Of a DNA stretch of 58,729 nucleotides, positions 17,454 to 26,732 are shown in pieces. The stretch's first letter is position 1; every line of letters begins with the position of its first letter. The translations under genes and the position numbers were made by a program. This stretch comes from Chloroflexota bacterium (GTDB lineage: Bacteria; Chloroflexota; Anaerolineae; Aggregatilineales; Phototrophicaceae), in assembly GCA_026707665.1 (NCBI GenBank), contig JAPOWK010000127.1, forward strand, positions 1 through 58,729. The letters run 5' to 3'. A model generated the notes under the pieces. It did not search any database and had not been told where the DNA came from. It saw nothing but the letters and a program-made list of their open reading frames with translations.

Positions 17454-19136
17454 ATGGAGAGCGGAGAATCCTTGGTCTCGGCCGCGGCTTTGATTCGCCT
17501 GTTGATTTTCTTGCTTTATGCCACGGCCGGTCTATTCGCTTATTTGCGGGTGGTCCCGCATTTGGCGTCTACACCGCGGCGCCTGGCAAGCCTGATGCTG
17601 GGCGCGCAGGCGCTTATCATTGCCGTGGCTCTTCTTATCCAGCCGTCTTCGAGTTTTGAAGACTGGCTGTGGCGCCTGGACTGGAAATACAATATCCCCA
17701 GCACCTTCGCCTCGACGCAACTGGCGCTGGTCGGGGCGGTTGCGCTGGCGACTGCTTGGCAAGCCAAGACGCGCTCGCTCCGCTATCGGCTCTATCTGAT
17801 TGGGATCGGCGCGTTTTTTTTGGTATTAGCTCGGGATGAATACTTCGATATTCACGATACCAACCCGATAATTGACATTGCTTATATCGCGGTCGGCGCG
17901 GCGATCGCCATCGCCTCGGTCGCTTCTGTGTGGCGCTCGCCCTGGCGCCAGTGGTTGTGGCAAGCCTGCCTGTTGATTGGCATGGCCATGTATGTCTTCG
18001 CCGCCCTGCTGATGGATGAGCTGATACCGCTCGGTGTCCGCCCGGATGCGCTTCGGCTGGATGGCTGCTTGCGCTTCGCCTTTCTGGAAGAATCCCTGGA
18101 AATCTTTGGTGTGTGGCTGATATTGCTTGCCGTGCTGGGTCACTTTTCCAGGCTGGCGCCTTCTCCGGCTCTGCGCGTTGGACGCGCCTTCTATTTGACG
18201 CCTGTCATCTGGATTCTTGCGCTTGTGCTCATGGGAGGAATCCACCCGATTACAGTGCAGGTGCGAGCGGCGCCCGCCTCCGTCGAGTTCAACTCAGGCG
18301 AATACCTGCATGCCCATCGCATCGGCGGCGGAAGCAACGCCATCCATGTGCATCTCTACCTGACGCCCCGCTCCTGGAATCACGACGGGCTGGGATATTC
18401 CGTTCATTTGGTCGACCAGGCAACGGGAGACTCGGTCGCTGGCAGCGACGCGGTCGCCAATCTTCGCCTCGATTTCTTGCTGTCACCCCGTTATCAGCCG
18501 GTATTTCGCGAGTGGACGTCGGTGATCGTGCCGCCGGACGCGCCGCGCAATCGCGCGCTCTGGGTTGTGCTGTCGCTTTGGCGCGAAGAGAAGGGCGAAT
18601 TCGTCAGCCACAAGGTTATCGACAGCGGATTGAAGGCGCTAAACGAGACGCAGGTTGTCTTGGGCGAATTGGTATTGCCGGTCGAGCCCTCCGCACCCCC
18701 GCGCAGGGCTTTGGCGACATTCTCCAATGGATTCGCGTTAGTCGATTTCATGATGCCGGAGCGCGCCCGCCCCGGCGAAACGCTGGATATCACCTTCGCC
18801 TGGCAAAGCGCGCGCGACGCGGGGAAGGATTTCGCACAGTTTCTGCATCTTGGTCACCAAGAGACGGGCAGCTGGTGGGTATACGACCAGGCGCCGCTGG
18901 GCACACGCTTGCCGACGCGCCTGTGGTACAGCGGGCTCGCCGACAGCGAGGTCTGGGAGGTTCCGCTGCCGGCGGATCTGGCGGTTGGGCGCTACGAAGT
19001 CTATACCGGGCTGTATCGCACGCGTGATCAGGAGCGATTATCCGTAAGCGACACAGAAGGCTTGCCCGCTGTGGATGATCGGGTGAGGATTGGCTCGCTG
19101 ACGATCGCGAGCGCGCGGAATGGAGCGGAGGGATGA
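17454..19136 (+). CDS. Eight-segment membrane protein with external beta-sandwich domain
   Basis: About 560 residues; not assigned to a named family. Residues 10-270 contain eight hydrophobic segments, the last being PVIWILALVLMGGIHP. Two extracytoplasmic parts follow: one around residues 280-420, and a C-terminal part reading MPERARPGETLDITFAWQSA, then FLHLGH, W-rich text, and LAVGRYEVYTGLYRTRDQERLSV. That last pattern is the beta-sandwich commonly found at the end of large Chloroflexota membrane glycosyltransferase-like proteins. No transferase motif is visible in the membrane part. Start ATG 17454 has GGAG about 10 bases upstream; an earlier start would overlap the aldolase gene by 40 bases. 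Confidence 0.7.
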   Translation: MESGESLVSAAALIRLLIFLLYATAGLFAYLRVVPHLASTPRRLASLMLGAQALIIAVALLIQPSSSFEDWLWRLDWKYNIPSTFASTQLALVGAVALATAWQAKTRSLRYRLYLIGIGAFFLVLARDEYFDIHDTNPIIDIAYIAVGAAIAIASVASVWRSPWRQWLWQACLLIGMAMYVFAALLMDELIPLGVRPDALRLDGCLRFAFLEESLEIFGVWLILLAVLGHFSRLAPSPALRVGRAFYLTPVIWILALVLMGGIHPITVQVRAAPASVEFNSGEYLHAHRIGGGSNAIHVHLYLTPRSWNHDGLGYSVHLVDQATGDSVAGSDAVANLRLDFLLSPRYQPVFREWTSVIVPPDAPRNRALWVVLSLWREEKGEFVSHKVIDSGLKALNETQVVLGELVLPVEPSAPPRRALATFSNGFALVDFMMPERARPGETLDITFAWQSARDAGKDFAQFLHLGHQETGSWWVYDQAPLGTRLPTRLWYSGLADSEVWEVPLPADLAVGRYEVYTGLYRTRDQERLSVSDTEGLPAVDDRVRIGSLTIASARNGAEG

Positions 19137-19233
19137 GGGCGGGGGACGAAGCCCGCTGCCATCGCGCGCTGACTAAGAGTTCGCATCATGTTTGCGGACT
19201 GCCGCCAACTCGTGTTCCCGATCTTGAGTCCGG

Positions 19234-19593
19234 TCAGTTCTCCTCGCATTCGGGAAGCAAAGGCCGCTCGTCGCGCTCGAGGGCTTCACACAATTCTTCC
19301 AAGGTAGGCGGCCGGACGATGATTTGTGAACCATCCTCGTATTCGAAAACGGTTGTGCGCGTATAAGGATCGTATGTTCTTTTCACCGGGTTCGGGTTAA
19401 CTGACGACTTCTGCCGCTGATTGTCGTTTTGCCGTTTACGCACCTGCTCTTCCCAATGCGACTGAATTGCGCAGTGATCGTGTTGGAATGCCCAATAGCC
19501 ACTGGTCCATTCTTCGTCTGTATCGCATTGCCAACCGCTGAAACAACAGTTGTTGACTTGTGAGGGGGATTGCTGAACCTGCCATCTCCCTAG
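19234..19593 (-). pseudogene. 5'-truncated NCC-module gene remnant
   Basis: An open frame of 119 codons with no usable start: it begins after a TAG at 19594-19596 and encodes QVNNCCFSGWQCDTDEEW and GYWAFQHDHC (one complete NCC module), then a charged linker and a C-terminus containing EYEDGSQIIVRPPTLEEL. Signal peptide and first module, present in all intact relatives, are missing. It starts only about 24 bases after the stop of the intact gene at 19618, which fits deletion of a neighbouring copy by recombination. The 69-residue stretch at the end could still be started from a GTG at 19443, but lacks a ribosome site. Confidence 0.7.
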
Positions 19594-19617
19594 CTATCGG
19601 GATATGCATGAAAGACC

Positions 19618-20205
19618 TTATCTGCACTCCGGCAAATCCCATATTTCCTGGGGATAGGTTCTGCAAACAGCACGCCAGTAAGCTTCCCAACTTGTCAAGG
19701 TTATGACGCAAACAAGCGTACCGTCGTCAAGCGTGGTACATTGCCTGCTGCTTTCATATTCATAATCAGTCTCATCCGTCCCCTGAGTCGAACCAAGTTG
19801 CTGGCGCTGATCGTCGTCTTGTGGCTGTGGCTGCCCCGGATGATGCCCACGAGGATGCGTATGATGATGACCTTGAGCCTGCGCACTGCATTGATCATTT
19901 CGGAAGGCCCAATAGCCGCTTATCCACTCCGCGTTTGTACTACACTGCCAGCCGCTGAAACAGCAGTTGTTGCTTTGCGTTCCGGTTTGATCTGACCGCG
20001 CCTGATGTGCCTGCTGCTGTGAATTTGCGCCGCATTGACTGTTTCGAAAGGCATAATAGCCGCTGATCCATTCCGAATCGGTCGTGCATTGGCGATCGAC
20101 CGAACAGCAGTTGTTTACTTGCGCCGACATGGGAGCCGACAGAAGCAAAAGCGCCATAAATATGAAAAGCGACTGGGCTCCTTTGAAGACTCGCTGTTTG
20201 AACAT
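19618..20205 (-). CDS. Secreted two-module NCC cysteine-rich protein, copy 1
   Basis: 195 residues, no recognised domain name. Signal peptide MFKQRVFKGAQSLFIFMALL then SAPMSAQ with cleavage after SAQ. Two modules follow the pattern N-C-C-x5-C-x5-W-x2-G-Y-x-A-F-x4-C: first at VNNCCSVDRQC, second at SNNCCFSGWQC. Four cysteines per module suggest two disulfides and an extracellular location. A His/Gln/Asp-rich linker (HHHTHPRGHHPGQPQPQDDD) could bind metal. The tail holds DDGTLVCVI, echoed in all relatives. Start ATG 20205 has AAGGAG six bases upstream. First of a tandem array on this strand. Confidence 0.8.
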   Translation of the reverse strand: MFKQRVFKGAQSLFIFMALLLLSAPMSAQVNNCCSVDRQCTTDSEWISGYYAFRNSQCGANSQQQAHQARSDQTGTQSNNCCFSGWQCSTNAEWISGYWAFRNDQCSAQAQGHHHTHPRGHHPGQPQPQDDDQRQQLGSTQGTDETDYEYESSRQCTTLDDGTLVCVITLTSWEAYWRAVCRTYPQEIWDLPECR

Positions 20206-20392
20206 AAGGTTCTCCTTGTAAGATTCTGAAGATTCCGCACTGTTGCCTAAAGGCGAAACTGTTAGCAATGCACCCTTCATGCTGGCAATGTGGCCCAAAC
20301 ATCTACAATCCAGACGCGCCGCCCCTCATCATGCTGCGGGAGACGCGCCCGCGAACAATGCTACGCCAATGCCGTGAGATCGAAGAAACACT

Positions 20393-20971
20393 TCACCAGC
20401 ACATCGGCACATACCAGGCGACCTCGCAGAAGTCTTCTTTGCTGAGGCGAATGATGGTGACTGGGGTGCCGTCTTCAGTCTCCGTGTGTATCTCGCTACC
20501 GATTTCTTGGCTTGGATCAAGCGATACTGAAAGCCCCCCTCTTGCGCGTTTCTGCTGCCGAGGCTGCTGATCGTCGTCTTGTGGCTGTGGCTGCCCCGGA
20601 TGATGCCCACGATGATGCGTATGATGACGACCTTGCGCCTGCGCATCGCATTGATCATTTCGGAATGCCCAATAGCCGCGTATCCACTCCGCGTTTGTAC
20701 TGCAATGCCAGCCGCTGAAACAGCAGTTGTTGCTTTGCGAAGGGGTTTGATCTTGCCGCGCTTGATGTGCTTGCTGCTGTGCCTCGGCAGGCGCGGCGCA
20801 TTGACTGTTTCGAAAGGCGTAATAACCCTGCACCCATTCCTAGTCGGTCGCGCATTGCCGATCGATCGAACAGCAGTTGTTTATTTGCGCTAATACTTGA
20901 ATGGATAGAACAAAGAGCGCCATCAGCATCAACAGCGTTTTCGTCTTGATGGGTACGCTGCGTTTCAATAT
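20393..20971 (-). pseudogene. NCC-module gene copy 2, inactivated by start and nonsense changes
   Basis: Same architecture as copy 1, but three lesions are visible. The position of the relatives' ATG is ATA (20969-20971), the GGAG ribosome site is GGTG, and codon TCG of copy 1 in the first module is TAG here (20840-20842), inside CATD-stop-EW. Downstream the frame stays open through the second module (SNNCCFSGWHC), the His-rich linker (GRHHTHHRGHHPG) and the tail with EDGTPVTII to the stop at 20393. A TTG next to the ATA might start translation, but the TAG would still end it. A GTG at 20833 could give a headless product. Confidence 0.75.
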
Positions 20972-20982
20972 AAGGTTCACCT

Positions 20983-21618
20983 TTAGTCTGGCAACTCGGG
21001 ATGAACGACCACAGGCGTGCCATCGTCAGCCTCTTCCCTTCTTTTGTCAGGATTGGTAAGATCAATTTCGATGGTAATCGTACGCGGCGGGCCCGGGTTG
21101 GGTGGCGGACAAGGGACACCACATGCATACCAAGGTCTGGTCTCATATTGCACATTCGGAGGCGGCGGCAGTTGCCATCGAGTCCTGATCGCGCGCCCCG
21201 CCTGGCGCGCATGGCTACCTTGGCTAACTTGCTGGTGCTGATCGTTGTCTGGGGCGGCTGCCGCGACTGACTTACGTTTTTGCCATTGCGCTTCCCAATG
21301 CCGCTGAATTGCGCAGTGATCATGTTGGAACGCGAAATAGCCACTTATCCAGTCCTCGTCAGCGCCGCACTGCCAGCCGCCAAAACAGCAGTTGTCGATT
21401 TGCGCCGGCGTGCTACGGCGAAAGGCCGGTTGCGAAGGCGCGACGCACTGGCCACTTTGAAATGCGTAATAGCCAGCGTTCCATTCTTCGTCCGTGGCGC
21501 ATTGCCGATCGACGAAGCAGCAATTGTCAATTTGCGCTGATGTCGGAAAGGGCAGAAGCAAGAGCCCCAACAATATGCAGAACTTCCAGGCTCGTGCGGG
21601 TACACCACTCTTAAACAT
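20983..21618 (-). CDS. Secreted two-module NCC cysteine-rich protein, copy 3
   Basis: 211 residues with signal peptide MFKSGVPARAWKFCILLG ... FPTSAQ. Modules: IDNCCFVDRQC and IDNCCFGGWQC, both with the full spacing, joined by APSQPAFRRSTPAQ. After the second module comes a charged helix-like part (HWEAQWQKRKS), then a proline-rich stretch with an extra cysteine pair (YACGVPCPPPNPGPP), and the tail ITIEIDLTNP ... DDGTPVVVH. AAGGAGAATCTT precedes the ATG. The 5' flank (around 21640-21760) resembles that of copy 1, including GCTAACAGTT, so the duplicated unit included the control region. Function unknown. Confidence 0.8.
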   Translation of the reverse strand: MFKSGVPARAWKFCILLGLLLLPFPTSAQIDNCCFVDRQCATDEEWNAGYYAFQSGQCVAPSQPAFRRSTPAQIDNCCFGGWQCGADEDWISGYFAFQHDHCAIQRHWEAQWQKRKSVAAAAPDNDQHQQVSQGSHARQAGRAIRTRWQLPPPPNVQYETRPWYACGVPCPPPNPGPPRTITIEIDLTNPDKRREEADDGTPVVVHPELPD

Positions 21619-21839
21619 AAGATTCTCCTTGTGATAGATTTACGGATCTGCTCTGTTTCCTTTCAGCGTAACTGTTAGCGACGACAGCCGCATGAATGCA
21701 ATCTGGCCTAGCAATTGGCGATCCAGGCGTTCCGCCTCGTAATATGTAACCAGCGATGCTTCGTTCACGATTAGCAAGCTGGCTCGGTATACGTGGAGGC
21801 GCTCGACGCGCAGGCAAGGCTCGGGATGCGTTCATCACT

Positions 21840-22448
21840 CTAGTCTGATTTGTCTGGATCAATGATGACCGGCGTACCGTCGTCGGTCTCGTCCTGCCGT
21901 CTGTTTGGATCAGATAGATCGATTGTGATCGAAACGATTTCTTTGTCTTTAGTTCGTCTTTCCCAACATTTCCTTGCTCCCTCACCTGTGAAGCACCGCC
22001 AGGGACTTCCTTCGTTCGACGGCGTCCGCACCTGCGCCGTCGCCGGTTGCCGCTGCCGACTGTAGCTTGTTCGTTGCGCCGCATTATGCTGATCGCCGTT
22101 CTGCCGGCGCTGCCATTGCTCCTCCCAATGGGATTGCGAAAAACAGTGATCATGTTGGAACGCAAAATAGCCGCTCGTCCATTCATCGTCGGCGCCGCAT
22201 TGCCAGCCGCCAAAACAGCAGTTGTCGATTTGCGCGGGCGTGCTACGGCGAAAGGCCGGTTGCGAAGGCGCGACGCACTGTCCATTTTGAAAGGCGTAAT
22301 AGCCAGCGTTCCATTCTTCGTAGGTCGCGCATTGCCGATCGACGAAGCAGCAATTATTGACTTGCGCGGATGTGGCGCTGGACAGCAACAGTGCCGCCAG
22401 CAAAATCAAGAGCGGCTTGGCACAAATGGAGACGTTGAACCTGTACAT
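21840..22448 (-). CDS. Secreted two-module NCC cysteine-rich protein, copy 4
   Basis: 202 residues, first gene of the array in the direction of transcription. Signal peptide FNVSICAKPLLILLAALLL then SATSAQ. Modules VNNCCFVDRQC and IDNCCFGGWQC with the same linker as copy 3, then SHWEEQWQRRQN, a variable middle with CFTGEGARKCWE, and the tail SITIDLSDPNRRQDETDDGTPVIID. Copies 3 and 4 are nearly identical over the modules and differ in the middle, indicating recent duplication followed by change outside the cysteine core. Function unknown; an extracellular or wall-associated role is inferred from the signal peptide and disulfide pattern. Confidence 0.8.
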   Translation of the reverse strand: MYRFNVSICAKPLLILLAALLLSSATSAQVNNCCFVDRQCATYEEWNAGYYAFQNGQCVAPSQPAFRRSTPAQIDNCCFGGWQCGADDEWTSGYFAFQHDHCFSQSHWEEQWQRRQNGDQHNAAQRTSYSRQRQPATAQVRTPSNEGSPWRCFTGEGARKCWERRTKDKEIVSITIDLSDPNRRQDETDDGTPVIIDPDKSD

Positions 22449-22660
22449 AGCGTCAGTCCTATCTCCGTACAGTGATCATTCGAGTTCGCCCGCTAATGTA
22501 AACAATATTAACAAATATATACGCAGAGTGCAATATTGTGCAACATATACTTCAACCGCTATTCTGTTGCTCTTTCGTCATTACGGGGACGCCGCTGGGT
22601 GCAGTCAGCGCCGATATGGGATAGAGTTGTTGGGAATTTGATTCAAGCGATGAGGACACT

Positions 22661-24154
22661 ATGAATCAGCAGGCGATACTCGATATCCTGCCGGACCATA
22701 TCGACGGCCGGCGAGACCCTATGATTTTTGGGCACTTTCTGGAGCACTTTCACCGGCAGGTCTACGGCGGCGTCTACGACCCGGGCAGTCATCTGAGTGA
22801 CGATAGTGGCTTTCGGCGCGACGTCATTGAGGCGCTGCGGAAGATCAGAACGCCGGTGATTCGCTGGCCCGGCGGCTGCTTCGTCTCGGCTTATCCCTGG
22901 AAGAAGGGCGTCGGGCGGCGTGTGCCCTATTACGACAAAGCCTGGCGCGTTGAGGAGCCCAACAGCTTCGGCACCGATGAATTTGTCGCGCTTTGTCGCG
23001 AAGTGGGCGCCGAGCCATTCATCTGCACCAACGCTGGCACTGGTACGCCGGAAGACATGGCCGACTGGGTCGAGTATTGCAATTTGGATATCGGCGAATG
23101 GGCGGCGCAGCGGCGGTCGAATGGGCATGACCAGCCCTTCAACGTGCGCTACTGGAGCATCGGCAACGAGAATTACGGCGCGTGGGAGATGGGCGCGAAG
23201 ACGGCCGACGAGTGGGCGCGCCTGGTGCTGGAATCGGCAAAGATGATGAAGCGCGTCGATCACCGGATCGAGCTCGCCATCGCCTCAATCCCCGATCTGG
23301 ATTGGAACGCGGCAGTGCTGCGCGAAGCCGGCGATCTATTGGACTGGATCTCGATCCACGGTTACTGGTCGCGCGCCAGCGATGAAGGCGTCTTCGAAAA
23401 GGGCTATGATAATCTCATTGCGCGCGCCTTCGAGCCGGAAGAACGCATCGTGGCGGTCAAGCATATCCTGGGTTCGCTGGGTTATCTGGGCAAGCTGCGC
23501 ATCGCCTTTGACGAGTGGAATCTGCGCGGCTGGTGCCACCCGAATTTTATGGGTTTCGGTCCCGCCGACCATGCGCTGATGGACGCCAACGACATCAACA
23601 GCAATTACAATATGGCCGACGCCGTCTTTACCGCCTGCTTCCTCAATAGCTGCCTGCGCCACTGCGATGTGGTGGGCATGGCGAACTTCTCGCCGGTGGT
23701 GAACACCGTCGGCGCCATTTACACCCATGCGGATGGCATTGTCCTGCGCCCGACTTATCACGTCTTTGATCTATTCGCCAATCATACACACGAAGAGATA
23801 CTGCATTCGGCGCTGCGGACGCCGTCCTTTGACGTCGCGGTCAAGGAGGGCACAGCGACTTCGGTACCATACCTGGACGCCGTTGCCACTCGCGATTCTG
23901 AGACCGGCCGAGTGGGTATTACGCTGGTCAACCTGCACGGCGGCGACGCCATTACCTGTCGCATTCGCGGATTGGGCGCGGGCGGCTTGCGCGAGGCGAC
24001 GCTGCGGACGCTGAATGGCGCGGCGGTCGACACCTACAATGATGTCGATCAGCCCGATGCGGTGTCGATCAGCGTAAGTCCGCTAGCCGTCGGCGACGCG
24101 ACGGACTTTGATGTCGAGTGCTCACCGCATTCGGTGACGGTGCTGAGTTTGTGA
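22661..24154 (+). CDS. Alpha-L-arabinofuranosidase, GH51
   Basis: Exo-acting glycosidase releasing arabinose from arabinan, arabinoxylan or arabino-oligosaccharides; 497 residues, no signal peptide, so cytoplasmic. Key motifs: IFGHFLEHF at the N-terminus, TPVIRWPGGCFVSAY, the acid/base E170 in YWSIGNENYG, ISIHGYW, and the nucleophile E285 in IAFDEWNLRGW. The C-terminal part is the usual beta-sandwich. Ribosome site GAGGA five bases before the ATG. It is a single gene between the NCC array and a convergent MOSC gene, with no arabinose operon around it. Confidence 0.92.
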   Translation: MNQQAILDILPDHIDGRRDPMIFGHFLEHFHRQVYGGVYDPGSHLSDDSGFRRDVIEALRKIRTPVIRWPGGCFVSAYPWKKGVGRRVPYYDKAWRVEEPNSFGTDEFVALCREVGAEPFICTNAGTGTPEDMADWVEYCNLDIGEWAAQRRSNGHDQPFNVRYWSIGNENYGAWEMGAKTADEWARLVLESAKMMKRVDHRIELAIASIPDLDWNAAVLREAGDLLDWISIHGYWSRASDEGVFEKGYDNLIARAFEPEERIVAVKHILGSLGYLGKLRIAFDEWNLRGWCHPNFMGFGPADHALMDANDINSNYNMADAVFTACFLNSCLRHCDVVGMANFSPVVNTVGAIYTHADGIVLRPTYHVFDLFANHTHEEILHSALRTPSFDVAVKEGTATSVPYLDAVATRDSETGRVGITLVNLHGGDAITCRIRGLGAGGLREATLRTLNGAAVDTYNDVDQPDAVSISVSPLAVGDATDFDVECSPHSVTVLSL

Positions 24155-24163
24155 GGCAGCCAG

Positions 24164-24802
24164 TTAAGCTTTGGCTAGCAGCTTCTCAAACGAGCGCCTC
24201 CAGCCGGGCGAGAGCGCTGTGATCCGCAAGGCGCGTTCGGCGGCGGATCGTTGTTTATCGAGGTAGAGCGCGGCGTTGACCTCGGCGACGGACATGCCGA
24301 TGGGGTCTTTGCTGACTAGCGCAATCGAAGCGCCCGCCTCGACCACGCCTTCTTCCAGCACGCGCAGGTAGAATCCCGAGCGATTGGCATGCAGGAATGT
24401 TTTGTCGAAGCCGGGGATGCCCAGCTTGTTGGCCAGCTTATAACAGGGGACGCGCGGCTGCGTCACCTGGACGATGGCCTCGCCAATCCGAAAGGTATCG
24501 CCGATGCAGACTTCGCTCTCGAGCAAGCCCTGCGTGGTGAAATTCTCGCCGAACTGACCGTAGGCGAAATCGTCGCGCGCGAGCGCGGTCGCCCAGTAGG
24601 CATAGTGTTCATGCGGGTAGCAGTAAACAGCTTGATATTCACCGCCGTGATTCTTGAGGTCGCCTTGGCCATCCCCGGCGAGGTTGAGCCGCTTCAGCGA
24701 GAGCGGACCGGCGACGGCTTTCTTGTCAATGCCGGTCGCGTAGCTTCGGTCGCCGATGGTCACTGTCTTGGGCTGGGATACATTGACCGAGAGCAGTTTC
24801 AC
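24164..24802 (-). CDS. MOSC domain protein (YiiM-like)
   Basis: 212 residues. MOSC proteins bind molybdenum cofactor and use it on N-hydroxylated compounds; YiiM of E. coli confers resistance to 6-N-hydroxylaminopurine. Family marks: GDGQGDLKNHGGEYQAVYCYPHEHYAYW-like start, FGENFTTQGL, VCIGDTFRIG, VTQPRVPCYKL with the conserved cysteine, and a C-terminal extension typical of YiiM. The GTG start overlaps the stop of the upstream gene by four bases (GTGA), so the two are coupled. Other molybdoenzymes in this window are at 2788 and 56250. Confidence 0.88.
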   Translation of the reverse strand: MKLLSVNVSQPKTVTIGDRSYATGIDKKAVAGPLSLKRLNLAGDGQGDLKNHGGEYQAVYCYPHEHYAYWATALARDDFAYGQFGENFTTQGLLESEVCIGDTFRIGEAIVQVTQPRVPCYKLANKLGIPGFDKTFLHANRSGFYLRVLEEGVVEAGASIALVSKDPIGMSVAEVNAALYLDKQRSAAERALRITALSPGWRRSFEKLLAKA

Positions 24803-25209
24803 GCTTCGTCTTTTCCCGTTAAACGCCGCTTGCGCGTTTGGATCTGATCGAGGATTTCTTCGGCAGGCGTCGCCGCATCGAAGAACTCGCTCTGCGCCCG
24901 TTCGACCGCGCTGAGCCGTTGGCGCGCCTCTGAGTCGTCGCCGTCGTCCGCGTCAGCTTGTTCTTCATCGGCCGCCTCTTCGATAGCGACGCCAGCGCTC
25001 TCGGCGACTTCATCTTCCATGACATCGTTTGAATCGCGCCCTTCGAGCACGATCTTGTAAAAGGCGAAGCCGCCGATGGCGACAAGAGCCAGCGGGACGA
25101 GCAAACTGAAGGCGGTGGAGATGATATTGAGCAAACCTAATACGAGCACGACGACCAGGGCGGCGATAAGCAGCGCGCGTATGCGCTTGTCTTCCATGAG
25201 TTGTCTCAT
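24799..25209 (-). CDS. Small membrane protein with acidic tail
   Basis: 136 residues, unrecognised. Two hydrophobic segments (ALLIAALVVVLVLGLLNII and FSLLVPLALVAIGGFAFY) precede a soluble half rich in Asp/Glu (EEAADEEQADADDGDDSEA) and a basic end. The outline resembles small Chloroflexota membrane proteins of unknown role. Start ATG 25209 with GAGG about 10 bases upstream; the open frame continues further 5' without a start signal. It is translationally coupled to the MOSC gene. Confidence 0.65.
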   Translation of the reverse strand: MRQLMEDKRIRALLIAALVVVLVLGLLNIISTAFSLLVPLALVAIGGFAFYKIVLEGRDSNDVMEDEVAESAGVAIEEAADEEQADADDGDDSEARQRLSAVERAQSEFFDAATPAEEILDQIQTRKRRLTGKDEA

Positions 25210-25256
25210 GGGTTTCGAACCTCTCGCTTCAATACGATTATACCGCAGGAAGGTGC

Positions 25257-26732
25257 TCAGACGGTTTCGCTGATTGGCGCCGATTTGTGTCTGGCAAGCG
25301 GTGGCCGCGCGCGCCGCACAATCCAGCTTTCGCGCAAGCTCCAAGCGCAGACCGTAGCCAGGGAGAGCGCGTAGATCAACAGGTAGGGGCAGAGCTCACG
25401 CTGAAGCTCCCAAGCGAGCGCCGCCGCCCAGAGCGCGTATAACATCAGCGCCAGCTCGAGCCAGAGCGTGAGACCAGTGGAGATGGCGTAGCGGCTCTGT
25501 TTCCAGTCGCGCTCGAATTTGGGCGTCCGGCGAAAGGGTGTCTCGATGCCCAGCAGCGCTCTGGCCACCGCCAGGCTGTTGCTCAGCGATATGCCGGTGC
25601 CGATGAATAGCAGGGCAGGGAAGGCGGTCAGGGCCCGCAGCGCAGCGCGGCTTGGGTGTAGCTGCGTCTGGCTGGCGACATACATCAGCGGCGGCGCCAG
25701 CCCGATGATGCCCAGCGGCGCGAGCGACAGGTCCGCCAGACCCTGCGCCAGCAGCAGCGGCGGGGTCAGCAGCAGCATCAGGAGCATGAGCGGTTGCGGA
25801 AGGTATTGGCAGAGGTGCTGAATCGCCATCATTTTCTGCGGGGCGCGTAGGTCTGACGAGAGGATTGGGCGTGCCAGCTTGAGCAGGCATTGGGTGTTGC
25901 CGGTCGCCCAGCGCGCTTGCTGCTGTTTGTAGGCGGCTAACTGCGGCGGGATCTCCCCGGGCACTTCGACATCGGGCAGGAACTGAGAGCGCCAGCCAGC
26001 CAGTTGCGCGCGGTAGCTGAGGTCGAGGTCTTCGGTCAGCGTATCGGCAGACCAGCCGCCGGCCGCTTCGAGGCAACTGCGCCGCCAGACGCCGCCGGTG
26101 CCATTGAATGGGATCAGCCAGCCGCTGCGATTGCGCGCCGCCTGCTCGACCACGAAGTGCGTATCAATCGAGAGGCGCTGGGCGCGAGTCAGGCTGTTTT
26201 CGCCGGCGTTGAGGTGGCTCCAGCGGCTTTGCACGATGCCGATTTCCGGGTCGGCGAGCAGGTAGGGCAGGGTGCGCTGGAGGAAATCGGGCGGCGGCAA
26301 GAAGTCGGCATCAAATATGGCGACATATTCGCTTTCGCAGTGGCGCAAGCCTTCAGCGAGGGCGCCCGCTTTGAAGCCGTCCCGATTGGACCGGCGGATA
26401 TGTTGCGCCTGGAATCCGCGCGCTTCCAATTCCGCCAGCTTCCGCGCTACCAGCTGCATGGTCAGGTCGTTGGAATCGTCCAGCACTTGTATCAGCAGTT
26501 TGTCGCGCGGGTAGTCAAAGCCGGCGACCGCATCGATCAAGCGGGCGGCGACGGCGGCTTCGTTGTATAGCGGCAGCTGAATGGTGACCTGGGGAAAATC
26601 GACCGGCGGCGGCGCGGCGGAATCTGCGCGGCGGGTCCGCCAATAGCGCCATAGCAGAAGAGCCTGCCCCGCTGTATAGAGACCGAGCGAGAGCGCGCAG
26701 AGAGCGTAAATGGTCTGCATTAGCGTCAACAT
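25257..26732 (-). CDS. Membrane glycosyltransferase family 2 (CslA/cellulose synthase-like)
   Basis: Processive beta-glycan synthase type enzyme, 491 residues. One N-terminal membrane segment is followed by the GT2 domain with VTIQLPLYNE, D85-D86 in LDDSND, the DAD motif D141-D143, TED at 233-235 and Q271-QARW-275, then at least four C-terminal membrane segments. The order matches glucomannan/mannan synthases and bacterial CslA-like proteins using a nucleotide sugar at the inner membrane face. No BcsB or hydrolase partner is adjacent. Product is not predictable from sequence alone. Confidence 0.88.
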   Translation of the reverse strand: MLTLMQTIYALCALSLGLYTAGQALLLWRYWRTRRADSAAPPPVDFPQVTIQLPLYNEAAVAARLIDAVAGFDYPRDKLLIQVLDDSNDLTMQLVARKLAELEARGFQAQHIRRSNRDGFKAGALAEGLRHCESEYVAIFDADFLPPPDFLQRTLPYLLADPEIGIVQSRWSHLNAGENSLTRAQRLSIDTHFVVEQAARNRSGWLIPFNGTGGVWRRSCLEAAGGWSADTLTEDLDLSYRAQLAGWRSQFLPDVEVPGEIPPQLAAYKQQQARWATGNTQCLLKLARPILSSDLRAPQKMMAIQHLCQYLPQPLMLLMLLLTPPLLLAQGLADLSLAPLGIIGLAPPLMYVASQTQLHPSRAALRALTAFPALLFIGTGISLSNSLAVARALLGIETPFRRTPKFERDWKQSRYAISTGLTLWLELALMLYALWAAALAWELQRELCPYLLIYALSLATVCAWSLRESWIVRRARPPLARHKSAPISETV

